From Actinomycetaceae bacterium (GTDB lineage Bacteria; Actinomycetota; Actinomycetes; Actinomycetales; Actinomycetaceae), in NCBI GenBank assembly GCA_030528145.1, contig JAUMZK010000013.1:1-64000 (forward strand): a DNA stretch of 64,000 bases, written 5' to 3'. Position numbers and translations under genes: made by a program. Below are positions 17,593 to 27,310 of the stretch, piece by piece; within the stretch, counting starts at the first letter, position 1; each line of letters opens with the position of its first letter. Below the pieces are notes generated by a model, which was not told the origin of the DNA, searched no databases, and saw only the letters and a program-made list of their open reading frames with translations.

Positions 17593-19536
17593 TCAAACTA
17601 GGGTCGCTAGGACGGACACGAGGGCGATTAGTGCGCCGCCAGCAATAAACCCGGCGTAGGCACGGATCTGTCCGTTTTGAATGGTGCGGATAACGCCACC
17701 CAAACCGAGCGAGCCTTTGCCCAATCCTTCCACGATGCCGTCAATACCAGACTTGTCGGCGACCGTAACACCCTTCGTGAGGGCGATACCGGGATGCATA
17801 AACAGGTTTTCGTTTACCGCGTCCTGGTACAGGTCGTTGCGCGCGGCAACTACGAGGGCGGATGCGGACGGGGCGGTAATTGGCACTTCCCGGCGACCGT
17901 ACTGCATCCATGCCATCACTGCGCCCAAAATTACCAAAGCCAAAGTGATGCCTGTTATTGCCAGTTCCGGCAGCACAGGTTCGCCGTGTTCATGCATGCC
18001 AGTAACAGGAGCCAGCCAGGTTTGGAACCAGCCAGTTGGTCCGACAGCAATACCAAAGCCAACAGCAAATACCGCCAAAATTATCATTGGTACGGTCATC
18101 AGCGGACCTGATTCGTGCGGGTGTACCGCGTGACCGTCGGCTTCCATAGTCCAGCGGGATTTGCCGTGGAAAGTCATGAAGAACAGGCGGGACATGTAGA
18201 ACGCGGTGATTCCCGCGCCAACCATGGCCACCAAACCAAATATCCACGCCCCGGTGGTGCCGAAAGAACCGGCAATGAAAGCTGACTCAATAATGGGATC
18301 CTTAGTGAAGAACCCGGTAAAAGGCGGTACCCCCAAAATGGCTAGCCACCCCATCATGAACGTCACCCACGTGACCTTCATAGCTTTAGACAAGGCACCG
18401 AAACGACGCATGTTCACCTGGTCGTTCATACCGTGCATAACCGAACCGGCACCTAGGAACATGAGCGCCTTGAAGAAGCCGTGACCCACCAAGTGCAAAA
18501 TGGCAAAAGCCCACCCGATTGGTCCCAGACCAGCACCCAACATCATGTATCCGATTTGGGACATGGTGGAGGCAGCCAGCACTTTCTTCATATCGTCCTT
18601 CGCGCACCCCACAATTGCGCCGAACATCAAGGTAATCGCACCCACAATAGCTACCAGCAGTTGCGCGGTAGGCGTTGCCACGTAAACCACACCGGAACGC
18701 ACCATCAAATACACGCCTGCCGTAACCATGGTGGCCGCGTGAATGAGTGCCGAAACCGGGGTCGGACCAGCCATCGCGTCCCCCAACCACGCTTGCAACG
18801 GGAACTGAGCAGACTTACCGCACGCACCTACCAGCAAGAAAATACCGACGATAGTGGCGGCACTGCCGGTCAGGGCGCCCTCGGCAAGCACCTTTTGGTA
18901 AGAAAACGAGCCGACGAAGAAGAACATTGCCATCATTGCCAGCAGCAAACCCATGTCGCCAACGCGGTTCATAATGAAGGCTTTCTTCGCAGCAGTTGCG
19001 TATTCCGGAACTTGGTTCCAGAAACCAATCAGCAAGTAAGACGCCAAGCCGACGCCTTCCCAACCGAAGAACAACAGTACATAAGAATCCGCCAACACTA
19101 AGGTGAGCATTGCCGCAATGAATATGTTCAAGTATGCGAAGAACCGCCGCCGGGCTTCATCATGTTCCATGTACGCCACCGCGTACACGTGGATCAAAGA
19201 TCCCACAAAAGTTACCAGCATGACAAACGTCATAGACAGCGGATCCAGCAGCATTCCCACCTGGATTGGGTCCACCCCCGCACCCAGGTTCGCCCACTGG
19301 TACAGGACGAGGTCGATTGCGCGCGCTTGCGCCGGTAGGTTCGCCAGTTGAACTATAACCGCGACACCCACCGCAAAGGACGCCCAGGAAGCAACGACTC
19401 CCAACCAGTGCCCCCACTTGTTCGTAGCCCGACCGCCGACCAGCAGCACAGCAGCACTACACAGTGGGATTGCCACCATGAGCCACGCCCAGGAGGCAGC
19501 CCCCACTGCGGGGCTAAAAGTTGCAACAGTTTGCAT
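17593..19536 (-). CDS. nuoL: NADH-quinone oxidoreductase subunit L
   Basis: 647 aa, the largest antiporter-like subunit, with about 16 membrane segments and a C-terminal lateral helix region. Conserved parts: YVLLFFGWEGVGLASYLLIGFW, SAQFPLQAWLGDAMAGPTPVSALIHAATMVTAGVYL and CAKDDMKKVLAASTMSQIGYM. It starts at ATG 19536 after AGGAGG. Length and motifs are normal for the family; no lesion seen. Confidence 0.96.
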   Translation of the reverse strand: MQTVATFSPAVGAASWAWLMVAIPLCSAAVLLVGGRATNKWGHWLGVVASWASFAVGVAVIVQLANLPAQARAIDLVLYQWANLGAGVDPIQVGMLLDPLSMTFVMLVTFVGSLIHVYAVAYMEHDEARRRFFAYLNIFIAAMLTLVLADSYVLLFFGWEGVGLASYLLIGFWNQVPEYATAAKKAFIMNRVGDMGLLLAMMAMFFFVGSFSYQKVLAEGALTGSAATIVGIFLLVGACGKSAQFPLQAWLGDAMAGPTPVSALIHAATMVTAGVYLMVRSGVVYVATPTAQLLVAIVGAITLMFGAIVGCAKDDMKKVLAASTMSQIGYMMLGAGLGPIGWAFAILHLVGHGFFKALMFLGAGSVMHGMNDQVNMRRFGALSKAMKVTWVTFMMGWLAILGVPPFTGFFTKDPIIESAFIAGSFGTTGAWIFGLVAMVGAGITAFYMSRLFFMTFHGKSRWTMEADGHAVHPHESGPLMTVPMIILAVFAVGFGIAVGPTGWFQTWLAPVTGMHEHGEPVLPELAITGITLALVILGAVMAWMQYGRREVPITAPSASALVVAARNDLYQDAVNENLFMHPGIALTKGVTVADKSGIDGIVEGLGKGSLGLGGVIRTIQNGQIRAYAGFIAGGALIALVSVLATLV

Positions 19537-19552
19537 GAAATGCCTCCTAGTT

Positions 19553-19852
19553 CTAGTTCTTCAGCAGGTTCAGCGAATCAACCGAGGTCGAACGCCGCGC
19601 CTTGAAAATCGAAACAACAATGGACAAGCCCACCACCACTTCGGCGGCTGCCACAACCATCACAAAGAACGCCAAAATCTGTCCTTCAATGTTGTTGTGC
19701 ATACGCGCGAAAGTGACCAGCATCAGGTTCACCGCGTTCAGCATCAATTCGACTCCCATGAGGGCGAACAGTGCGGAACGGCGAACCAGCACAGTTACGG
19801 CACCGATACCAAACAGGACGGCCGCCAAGATCAGGTAATTTGATAGCGTCAT
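19553..19852 (-). CDS. nuoK: NADH-quinone oxidoreductase subunit K
   Basis: 99 aa with three membrane helices. The conserved glutamates of helices 2 and 3 are visible in [15 protein letters not shown] and [14 protein letters not shown]. Its ATG overlaps the nuoJ stop by one base (TAATG), so translation is coupled. It forms part of the quinone-proximal proton path with NuoA, H and J. Confidence 0.95.
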   Translation of the reverse strand: MTLSNYLILAAVLFGIGAVTVLVRRSALFALMGVELMLNAVNLMLVTFARMHNNIEGQILAFFVMVVAAAEVVVGLSIVVSIFKARRSTSVDSLNLLKN

Positions 19853-20808
19853 TAGTTCTGCCCTTCCCCTCGGTCTGGGTCGGTAGGTGCCACTTCAGTG
19901 GACTTCTTTTGCATAAGACCAGTAGTGACCTTTTGCCCTGGCATCCCAAAGCCACCGGCGCGGGCAACAGAACGGTTTGCGGCACTGCCGTGCAAGCCCG
20001 GACCGCCGTGCCGTTGTTCGCGCAACTTTTCGGCAGTTTGTGGATGCGCAACGCCAAGGTCGCGTTCCAGACCACGCGCACGCAGCACGCGCGAAACAGA
20101 TTCGGGAATAGGCGCTCCGGTTTCACCGGAAATCGCCGGAACATCCACCGCGTTAGAAGTAGCGTACACACCAGGGGCAGGCACTTGCCCAATGTGGATG
20201 CCACGCGTACGCCAGCTCTCCCACCGGGCTTTCAACGTGTTAATCTGGGTGGCTTTGACCGTCAACCGGTCTGCGTGGTTTAGCAGCATGGACCCAACCA
20301 CGGCGGTAATCAGCAAAATGTCGGCAATAACCAGGCTGAACGTGTGATCGCGGAAAATCGACAACCCGACCGCCACCGGGTTATCTACGCCCAACGGACT
20401 CACTAGTTTGCCAGATATCGGCAGATTCGCCATCAAAATGAAACCCGAAAGCAGCGCAATAATGACGGCGCCTGCCAGCCAGGACACCGTACGCAGCGAC
20501 CTCGACGTCTTTTGGTAATTATCCGAAGCGGCCACACCGATCATCATTATTACAAAGACGATCATCATCATAATTGCGCCAGTGTAAACCACAACCTGAA
20601 CAACGCCAATGAAGATGCCACCCTCGGAAATGTAAATAAGTGCCAATCCCAGCATGATAGCCACCATGCACAAGGCACCATGTACGGCTTTACGGCACGA
20701 TGCCAAACCGATTGCCGCCACTATCATCAGGGGCGCCAGAATCCAGAACATCACCGCCTCACCAGTAGCGATAGCGGGCATGTGGGCTGCGGCAGATACC
20801 GTGTTCAC
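19852..20808 (-). CDS. nuoJ: NADH-quinone oxidoreductase subunit J, with extended C-terminus
   Basis: 318 aa. The first about 180 residues hold five membrane helices, including [28 protein letters not shown] with the pi-bulge helix region. The remaining about 130 residues are a soluble, Arg/Gly-rich tail that begins [21 protein letters not shown] and contains [17 protein letters not shown]. Longer NuoJ proteins with such a tail occur in other actinobacteria. Start is GTG 20808, overlapping the nuoI stop (GTGA). Confidence 0.94.
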   Translation of the reverse strand: MNTVSAAAHMPAIATGEAVMFWILAPLMIVAAIGLASCRKAVHGALCMVAIMLGLALIYISEGGIFIGVVQVVVYTGAIMMMIVFVIMMIGVAASDNYQKTSRSLRTVSWLAGAVIIALLSGFILMANLPISGKLVSPLGVDNPVAVGLSIFRDHTFSLVIADILLITAVVGSMLLNHADRLTVKATQINTLKARWESWRTRGIHIGQVPAPGVYATSNAVDVPAISGETGAPIPESVSRVLRARGLERDLGVAHPQTAEKLREQRHGGPGLHGSAANRSVARAGGFGMPGQKVTTGLMQKKSTEVAPTDPDRGEGQN

Positions 20809-21461
20809 AGCGTGTCCTCCTTGGTCGGATAGGCGCTAGATAGCGAAGGATCGTCTGGGCGGTGCGCCTGAACCCACGCGATTTGCGCCTTGGTTGGACC
20901 TTCGACCTTGCCCAAATAGTAGTCGGTGTCTGCAGCCCCTTCTACCATGGGGTGCGGTGCCGCCAACATGCCCTCGGCAAGTGGGGCCAAAATCTGGTCT
21001 TTTTCGTAAATCAGACGGTCACGGTGTTGTTCCGCCAACTCAAAATCGTTTGTCATGGTCAACGCCCTAGTGGGGCACGCCTCAATGCAAAAACCGCAGA
21101 AGATACACCGCAAATAGTTGACCTGATAGACCCGCCCGTAACGTTCACCCGGACTGTACTGGGCTTCGGGAGTGTTTACCGCTGCTTCCACCAAAATGGC
21201 GTCAGCCGGGCACGCCCACGCGCACAATTCGCAACCAATACATTTTTCCAAACCGTCAGCGTAACGGTTCAGTTGGTGCCGCCCATGGAAGCGCGGCTGT
21301 AAGTACGGTCCCTCAAATGGGTACTGTTCGGTTACTGTGGGGCGGAAGAAGGATGAAATGGTAACCCCGAAGCCTGCCCAGGGGGCAAAGAATTGCCCAA
21401 TGGGTCCCTTCGGATCCTTTTCGTATTTCATGTCTTCCCTGGTGGGATTCCGTTTGCTCAC
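20805..21461 (-). CDS. nuoI: NADH-quinone oxidoreductase subunit I
   Basis: 218 aa peripheral-arm subunit that carries clusters N6a and N6b. Two 4Fe-4S motifs are present, [16 protein letters not shown] and [16 protein letters not shown]. The N-terminal segment [22 protein letters not shown] is the membrane-contacting helix region. GTG 21461 overlaps the nuoH stop (GTGA). Confidence 0.96.
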   Translation of the reverse strand: MSKRNPTREDMKYEKDPKGPIGQFFAPWAGFGVTISSFFRPTVTEQYPFEGPYLQPRFHGRHQLNRYADGLEKCIGCELCAWACPADAILVEAAVNTPEAQYSPGERYGRVYQVNYLRCIFCGFCIEACPTRALTMTNDFELAEQHRDRLIYEKDQILAPLAEGMLAAPHPMVEGAADTDYYLGKVEGPTKAQIAWVQAHRPDDPSLSSAYPTKEDTL

Positions 21462-22762
21462 TTTTGACCTTCTTTCACGACCGCCACTTCGGTACGTCCA
21501 GCGCGCGGACTTACGGGCATGACCTGACCAGGCAACGGTGGGAGGGGGTAACCGCCCGCCAACGGATCAAATTCGGACGTGTCTTCGTCCTCGGACTGGG
21601 TCTTTTCCCTGCCGGTAAAGGACACGATTACGAGGGCGATGGCGAACAATACGGCTATACCGATGAGCATTTGCATCATGGTCAAGTTTGCGTACAGGGC
21701 AATGGCGCGCATCAGCGAGACTACGATTACCCAGCCGAGGGCGATAGGCATTAACCCCTTCCAGCCCAGATCCATCAGTTGGTCGTAACGGTAACGCACC
21801 AGCGTACCGCGCACCCAAATAATAGTGAAGGCCACCACCCACAGTTTGATGACGAACCACAGCATTGGCCACCAACCAGAATTTAGTGCGCCACCCAGGA
21901 TCAGATCCCCAAAGGGAAAACGCCACCCGCCCAAGAACATGGTTACGGTGACTGCGGAAACGTTGAACATGTTGATGTATTCCGCCAGGTAGTACCAACC
22001 AAATTTCATCGAAGAGTATTCGGTGGAGTGCCCTGCCACCAGTTCGGATTCACATTCTGTGAGGTCGAAAGGCAAACGGTTGATTTCCGCAATCGAGGAA
22101 ATGTAGTAGATGCAAAATGCGGGGAATAATGCGAAGCACCACCAAATGGGACTTTGCGCGCCCACAATTTCAGAGGTCTTCATGGACCCAGTCACAATGA
22201 ACACTGCCACGAGCGACAGTCCCATAGCCAGTTCGTAGCTGATTACTTGGGCCGAGGACCGGACCGCACCCAGCAACGGCAGCGTGCCTTTAGAAGACCA
22301 ACCACCCAAAATGATCCCGTACACGCCAACCGACGCGATTGCCAGAATGTAGAGCCCCCCAATTGAAGGATCCATTAGTTGTAATGGCGTGGAGTACCCG
22401 AAGATGTTTACGTTCGGTCCGAAGGGAATTACCGCCATAACCATGAATGATGCGAAGGCAGCAACGGCGGGTCCCAGCAGGTACAAAAAGCGGTCCACAC
22501 CTTTTTTGTTGAAGTCTTCTTTAAGCAGCAGTTTCAGGGCGTCACCAAAGGACTGGAACAAGCCCAACGGACCGTGGACGTTCGGACCGGGACGGGTCTG
22601 CATGCGCCCTAATCCACGCCGTTCCACCCACAGCGCCATGATCACGGTAACGATTAAGAACACTACGATAAATGCGGCTTTGATGAGAGACAGCCACCAG
22701 GTTTCCTGGCTAAAGTCGGCTGTCTTGCCGGCTACTTGTGGTAGTAGTTGCAGAGCGTTCAT
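21458..22762 (-). CDS. nuoH: NADH-quinone oxidoreductase subunit H
   Basis: 434 aa, eight to nine helices; forms most of the quinone-binding chamber at the junction of the two arms. Seen: [62 protein letters not shown] and [20 protein letters not shown]. The frame is open further upstream, but ATG 22762 (MNALQLLPQ) overlaps the nuoG stop as ATGA and is the start. The C-terminal about 55 residues are a variable hydrophilic tail. Confidence 0.95.
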   Translation of the reverse strand: MNALQLLPQVAGKTADFSQETWWLSLIKAAFIVVFLIVTVIMALWVERRGLGRMQTRPGPNVHGPLGLFQSFGDALKLLLKEDFNKKGVDRFLYLLGPAVAAFASFMVMAVIPFGPNVNIFGYSTPLQLMDPSIGGLYILAIASVGVYGIILGGWSSKGTLPLLGAVRSSAQVISYELAMGLSLVAVFIVTGSMKTSEIVGAQSPIWWCFALFPAFCIYYISSIAEINRLPFDLTECESELVAGHSTEYSSMKFGWYYLAEYINMFNVSAVTVTMFLGGWRFPFGDLILGGALNSGWWPMLWFVIKLWVVAFTIIWVRGTLVRYRYDQLMDLGWKGLMPIALGWVIVVSLMRAIALYANLTMMQMLIGIAVLFAIALVIVSFTGREKTQSEDEDTSEFDPLAGGYPLPPLPGQVMPVSPRAGRTEVAVVKEGQK

Positions 22763-25296
22763 CGGTTCACCTCCCCTTTCGCGGCTACGCGAACCTGAGT
22801 TCCACTGGTTGCCCCCAGGCTGGCCAGCACGTGGCTGCCTGCCGAGCATTCCGGCAGCCAGACGACGCGCTCAACAATATTTGCAATGTGTGCGGGCAAA
22901 GTTATTTCGCCCGCGTCGGTTGACACGGTTACTTCGGCGCCTTCGGCAATATTCCATTCTTTGCCGAGGACGACCACCGGCTTGCGCCCAGCCCCGGTCA
23001 GTGCCGGGTTGCCAGCTTGCATTAGCCCTTCGTCAAGTAGTGGCTTGTGCGTTGCCAGCACGGCGCTACCGGCAGGTGGGGCGGTCAGTTCGCTGGCGGC
23101 AGTGGCAGGAGCAGTCACTTTTTCGCCGCTGTAATCCATTAGTTCGTTGGCTTCTGCGTGAACGTCCGCGAGAGTTTGCAAGCCCAGCGGTTTGTTCAGT
23201 TCTGCGGCAATTTCGCCCAAAACTTCCCGGTCGCTCAGTGCCCTGGTAGACAGGGCTTGCGCGAAGGGGGCGAGCCGTCCTTCCCAGTTAATGAAAGTGC
23301 CTGCTTTTTCCGCTACCGGTGCCACGGGGAAGACCACGTCTGCGACCTCGGTAATAGCAGTTTGGTTCACTTCCAAAGCCACAATGAAACCGGCTTGACG
23401 AATTTCTGTCAGATCTACCGGCAGGTCGCGCACGTCTACGCCGCCAATTACGAGGGCGTCCAGGTGGGCTTTGAGCATTTCGGTTGCACCCAGCCCTGGT
23501 TCTGTGGGGGTTTGTCCCCACTTTTCCGTCAGGTCGACCCCTTGATCTAGAGGACGACCGAAGGGCAACAGGTTTGGCAGCAAGCCCGCCTCGACGCCAG
23601 CGCGGTCACCACTGCGACGCGGCACCCACGCCAAGCGGGCGTTCGTACGAGCAGCCAGGCGGGTCACCGCACTGAGCACACCCGGTATGCGAGCAGCACG
23701 TTCACCCACCAGAACAATACCGTTTTCACCCAATTTACCGGCAAGTTCTGCCAGCATTTCGACGTCGGAGCCACCGGCAATAGAATCTAGAATTTCCACT
23801 TCTGTACCGGGGGCGGCAGGAATTAAAGTTGCCGCCATCTTTTGCGTGCCCACAGTAGCGAACGGCGCAATAGTGGCAATTTGGGTGCCAGCGCGGCTGG
23901 CTTTACGCAAACGCAAGAACAGGGTTGCGCATTCGTCCTCGGGTTCGAGGGCGACCAACAGCACCTGCCCGGCGTTTTGTAAATCGTTGTACGTGACGTT
24001 CAACCCGCTGCCAGCCACCACACTGGCGAGGAACTGGCTTTCTTCGTCGCTGTGAATGCGGGCGCGGAAGTCAACGTTATTGGTTCCCAGCGCAACGCGA
24101 GCAAATTTGGACCACGCATAGGCGTCCTCGAAAGCCAAACGCCCACCGGGCAGCAACCCCACGCTGGTGGCTTTTGCCAATCCTTTCGCAGCTACGTCCA
24201 GGGCGTCTTCCCACGAGGTCGACACTAGCTTTCCGTCCACACGCACCTGCGGCATCTTTAGTCGTTGGTCTGTGAACTGCCATTGGAAAGCGAAGCGGTC
24301 TTTGTCGGAAATCCACTCTTCATTGACTTCCATGTCGGTAGCCGCCATACGGCGGGTGATGTGACCGCGACGCACGTCGTTGCGGATCTTCGCACCGGAA
24401 GCGTCGTGTTCTGTCACGGCCCCAGTGGAAACCAAGTCGAAGGGGCGGGCGCGGAAACGGTAAGTCGCAGACGTGAGCGCACCCACAGGACAAATTTGAA
24501 TAATGTTTCCCGCGAAATACGAGCTGAAACGCCGTCCCGACAAATCCTCCATCGCCGGAGTGACCGGACCTTCGTGGAATCCCTGAGCATAACCCGCCTG
24601 CCCACTGGGACCAGACATGTCGGTGCACTGCGCGGTCTTAGCAGCTTCGTCCTCGAACCCTAAAGTTTGGGAGTCAAAACGCCCAATTTGTTCGCCCGTA
24701 AAGTGGTGGTGATCTAGTGGCGAGGAACCGCCACCCCGACCCTGCAACGCAATGAACGGGTCGCCTGCGATCTGCTGTTGGAAGCGCACGCAGCGTTGGC
24801 ACAAAATACACCGGTCGCGATCCAACAAAATGGTTGACGACAGTGACACGGGCTTGGGGAAAGTGCGCTTGGCTTCACCAAAGCGGCTTTCTTCTTGACC
24901 GTGCGATAACGCCTGATTTTGCAGTGGGCATTCCCCGCCCTTGTCACAAATCGGACAATCCAAAGGGTGGTTTATCAGCAAAAACTCCATAATGCCGTTT
25001 TGCGCCTTTTTGGCAACTGGCGAAGTGCGTTGCGTAAACACTTCCATTTGCGGCGCCACGGTCATAGTGCAAGCCGGTTGCGGCTTCGGCATTTTCGCTA
25101 CTTCGCCCGCCCGGTTGGGCATGGCTACTTCAACCAAACATTGGCGGCAGGCGCCCACTGGGTCCAACAGCGGGTGGTCGCAAAAACGCGGAATGTGAAT
25201 GCCGAGCTTTTCCGCCGCCCGAATAATCAGCGTGCCCTTAGGGACATCGATGGACTGCCCATCAATTTTTACGGACACGAGGTCTGATGTGCTCAT
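22759..25296 (-). CDS. nuoG: NADH-quinone oxidoreductase subunit G
   Basis: 845 aa, the largest peripheral-arm subunit. The N-terminal 2Fe-2S part has CDHPLLDPVGACRQCLVEV, then LDCPICDKGGECPLQNQALSHG, DRCILCQRCVRFQQQIAG and ICPVGALTSATYRF for 4Fe-4S clusters. A molybdopterin-oxidoreductase-like fold follows. Between the third and fourth motifs there is an extra stretch (SQTLGFEDEAAKTAQCTDMS..., about 40 residues) that appears longer than in typical NuoG. ATG 25296 overlaps the nuoF stop (ATGA) and has GGAGG upstream; the longer open frame to 25350 lies inside nuoF. Confidence 0.95.
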   Translation of the reverse strand: MSTSDLVSVKIDGQSIDVPKGTLIIRAAEKLGIHIPRFCDHPLLDPVGACRQCLVEVAMPNRAGEVAKMPKPQPACTMTVAPQMEVFTQRTSPVAKKAQNGIMEFLLINHPLDCPICDKGGECPLQNQALSHGQEESRFGEAKRTFPKPVSLSSTILLDRDRCILCQRCVRFQQQIAGDPFIALQGRGGGSSPLDHHHFTGEQIGRFDSQTLGFEDEAAKTAQCTDMSGPSGQAGYAQGFHEGPVTPAMEDLSGRRFSSYFAGNIIQICPVGALTSATYRFRARPFDLVSTGAVTEHDASGAKIRNDVRRGHITRRMAATDMEVNEEWISDKDRFAFQWQFTDQRLKMPQVRVDGKLVSTSWEDALDVAAKGLAKATSVGLLPGGRLAFEDAYAWSKFARVALGTNNVDFRARIHSDEESQFLASVVAGSGLNVTYNDLQNAGQVLLVALEPEDECATLFLRLRKASRAGTQIATIAPFATVGTQKMAATLIPAAPGTEVEILDSIAGGSDVEMLAELAGKLGENGIVLVGERAARIPGVLSAVTRLAARTNARLAWVPRRSGDRAGVEAGLLPNLLPFGRPLDQGVDLTEKWGQTPTEPGLGATEMLKAHLDALVIGGVDVRDLPVDLTEIRQAGFIVALEVNQTAITEVADVVFPVAPVAEKAGTFINWEGRLAPFAQALSTRALSDREVLGEIAAELNKPLGLQTLADVHAEANELMDYSGEKVTAPATAASELTAPPAGSAVLATHKPLLDEGLMQAGNPALTGAGRKPVVVLGKEWNIAEGAEVTVSTDAGEITLPAHIANIVERVVWLPECSAGSHVLASLGATSGTQVRVAAKGEVNR

Positions 25297-26591
25297 CGGG
25301 CGCCTCCTTCGTAAAACAGGTTGGACTTTTCGTACGGGAACAGTTCCCACGCGGGGGTGCGGTACCCGGCTTCAAACTCTTCGCGGAAGAATTTGAGTGC
25401 CGCCGGAATTGGGGTAGCCGCCGCATCACCCAAGGCGCAGAAGGACCTTCCGGCAATATTTGAACATATATCTTCCATCAGTTCGAGGTCGCCTGGGCGC
25501 CCCTCGCCTTTCACCAAGCGGTGCATTATTTGCTTCAGCCAGTACGTGCCTTCGCGGCACGGCGTGCATTTACCGCACGATTCGTGTTGGTAAAAGTCAA
25601 TCCATTGCGAGATGACGCGCACTACGGAAGTGGTTTCGTCGAAAACTTGGATAGCGCGGGTCGCGAGCATAGAACCGGCTGCCCTGACGTCCTCGTAAGT
25701 GAGCGGCACATCCAATTGTTCAGCCGTGAAAATGGGGGCAGAAGAACCCCCTACAGCCCAGAACTTTAGTTCGTGACCAGGGCGAATACCACCAGCCAGT
25801 GCCAACAGTGTGCGCATTGTGATGCCCAGCGGCGCTTCGTATTGCCCAGGTCGGACAACGTGCCCGGAAATGCTGAACAATCCGTGCCCTTTAGACCGAT
25901 CCGAACCCATAGAAGCATACCAGTCGATCGAGTTTTTAAACACGCCGGGCACCTGGGAAATGGTTTCCACGTTGTTAATTACGGTGGGACGGGCGTAAAG
26001 CCCTTCTACTGCGGGGAATGGTGGCTTCAGGCGGGGGTGTCCGCGCCGACCTTCCAAAGAATCCAGCAGCGCCGTTTCTTCACCACAAATGTAGGCGCCC
26101 GCTCCGCAGTGGGCAACGATCTTAAGGTCGCCCAGGATACCCGCCGCAGTGGCCTCTTTAATCGCGTTCAAAATACGGCGATAAACGTGGACGACTTCAC
26201 CACGCAAATACAAGAACGCGTGCTGGCAACCAATAGCGTGCGAAGTAATAGCCATACCTTCAATGAGGCAGTGCGGATTCGCCATAATTTGAGGGATGTC
26301 TTTGCAAGTTCCAGGTTCGGACTCGTCGCCATTTACCACCAGGTAGCGCGGTCCGCCGTCGTCTGGGGGCAGGAAGGACCATTTCAAGCCCGTGGGGAAG
26401 CCAGCACCACCACGTCCCGCCAGCCCGGAGGCTTTTACGGCGTCGACAACTGCCGCTGGTTCCATGGTCAGGGCTTTCTTCAAACCCTCGTACCCGCCCA
26501 CGGACAGGTAGTGTTCTAAAGTCCAGGACTGGTCTTCGCCCCAATGCTCACTGAGGATCGGGGTGAGCGTGTCCAATTTCAGTGCGCTCAC
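25293..26591 (-). CDS. nuoF: NADH-quinone oxidoreductase subunit F (NADH/FMN-binding)
   Basis: 432 aa catalytic subunit that oxidises NADH. Seen: GRGGAGFPTGLKWSF (FMN/NADH site), YICGEETALLDSLEGRRGHPRLKPP, and the N3 cluster ligands ESCGKCTPCREGTYWL plus the later cysteine in SFCALGDAA. GTG 26591 overlaps the nuoE stop (GTGA). No deviation from the family noticed. Confidence 0.96.
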   Translation of the reverse strand: MSALKLDTLTPILSEHWGEDQSWTLEHYLSVGGYEGLKKALTMEPAAVVDAVKASGLAGRGGAGFPTGLKWSFLPPDDGGPRYLVVNGDESEPGTCKDIPQIMANPHCLIEGMAITSHAIGCQHAFLYLRGEVVHVYRRILNAIKEATAAGILGDLKIVAHCGAGAYICGEETALLDSLEGRRGHPRLKPPFPAVEGLYARPTVINNVETISQVPGVFKNSIDWYASMGSDRSKGHGLFSISGHVVRPGQYEAPLGITMRTLLALAGGIRPGHELKFWAVGGSSAPIFTAEQLDVPLTYEDVRAAGSMLATRAIQVFDETTSVVRVISQWIDFYQHESCGKCTPCREGTYWLKQIMHRLVKGEGRPGDLELMEDICSNIAGRSFCALGDAAATPIPAALKFFREEFEAGYRTPAWELFPYEKSNLFYEGGAR

Positions 26592-27310
26592 TTTTCCTCC
26601 GTTTTCTGTTCGGCCTGGCGAGCTGCCTCGGCGGCGCGCATGGCTTCTTCGTTGTCAGGGGCTTTCCAACCCTTTTCTTTCGCGATTTTCAGCCCTGCTA
26701 AAGTAGCTTCCCCTGCCGAGGGACCTTCGTTGGCGTGCTCGTCCAAAAAGCCTGCCAGTACTCGCGAATTTTCCTTGAAAGTGGGTACTTGGTTTGGTCC
26801 GCGCGTAGGACGCACGGGACGCCCGGCGCGCAAGTCGTCTACCATGTCGAGGGCGCTTTGGGGGGTTTGGTTATCAAAGAATTCCCAGTTGACCATTACT
26901 ACCGGGGCATAGTCGCACGCCGCGTTGCATTCTAAGGCTTCGAGCGTGATTTTGCCGTCCTCGGTAGTTTCGTCGTGTCCGACACCAAGGTGATTAGAGA
27001 CGGCTTCGAAAATACTGTCCCCGCCCATCACTGCGCACAGCGCATTGGTACAAACACCCACAGTGTATTCGCCGTTAGGGTGGCGTTTGAACTGGGTGTA
27101 GAAGGTGGCTACAGCACTGACTTCGGCGCGGCTGAGTTCCAGCATTTGCGCACAAAATGCGATACCGTCCGGGCTGACGTAACCGTCCACCGATTGCACT
27201 AGGTGCAGCATTGGGATGAGGGCGCTGCGTTGGTGTCCCACCGGGTAGCGGTCCATTATTTCGCGCGCGTCGGCTTGCATGGACGCAAATTGTTCGGGTG
27301 AATACGTCAT
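26588..27310 (-). CDS. nuoE: NADH-quinone oxidoreductase subunit E
   Basis: 240 aa thioredoxin-fold 2Fe-2S subunit (cluster N1a). The four cysteines lie in GVCTNALCAVMGG and LECNAACDYAPVVMVN. The C-terminal about 70 residues are a Lys/Glu/Ala-rich tail that ends in charged repeats and is not part of the fold. Its ATG overlaps the nuoD stop (TAATG). Confidence 0.95.
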   Translation of the reverse strand: MTYSPEQFASMQADAREIMDRYPVGHQRSALIPMLHLVQSVDGYVSPDGIAFCAQMLELSRAEVSAVATFYTQFKRHPNGEYTVGVCTNALCAVMGGDSIFEAVSNHLGVGHDETTEDGKITLEALECNAACDYAPVVMVNWEFFDNQTPQSALDMVDDLRAGRPVRPTRGPNQVPTFKENSRVLAGFLDEHANEGPSAGEATLAGLKIAKEKGWKAPDNEEAMRAAEAARQAEQKTEEK

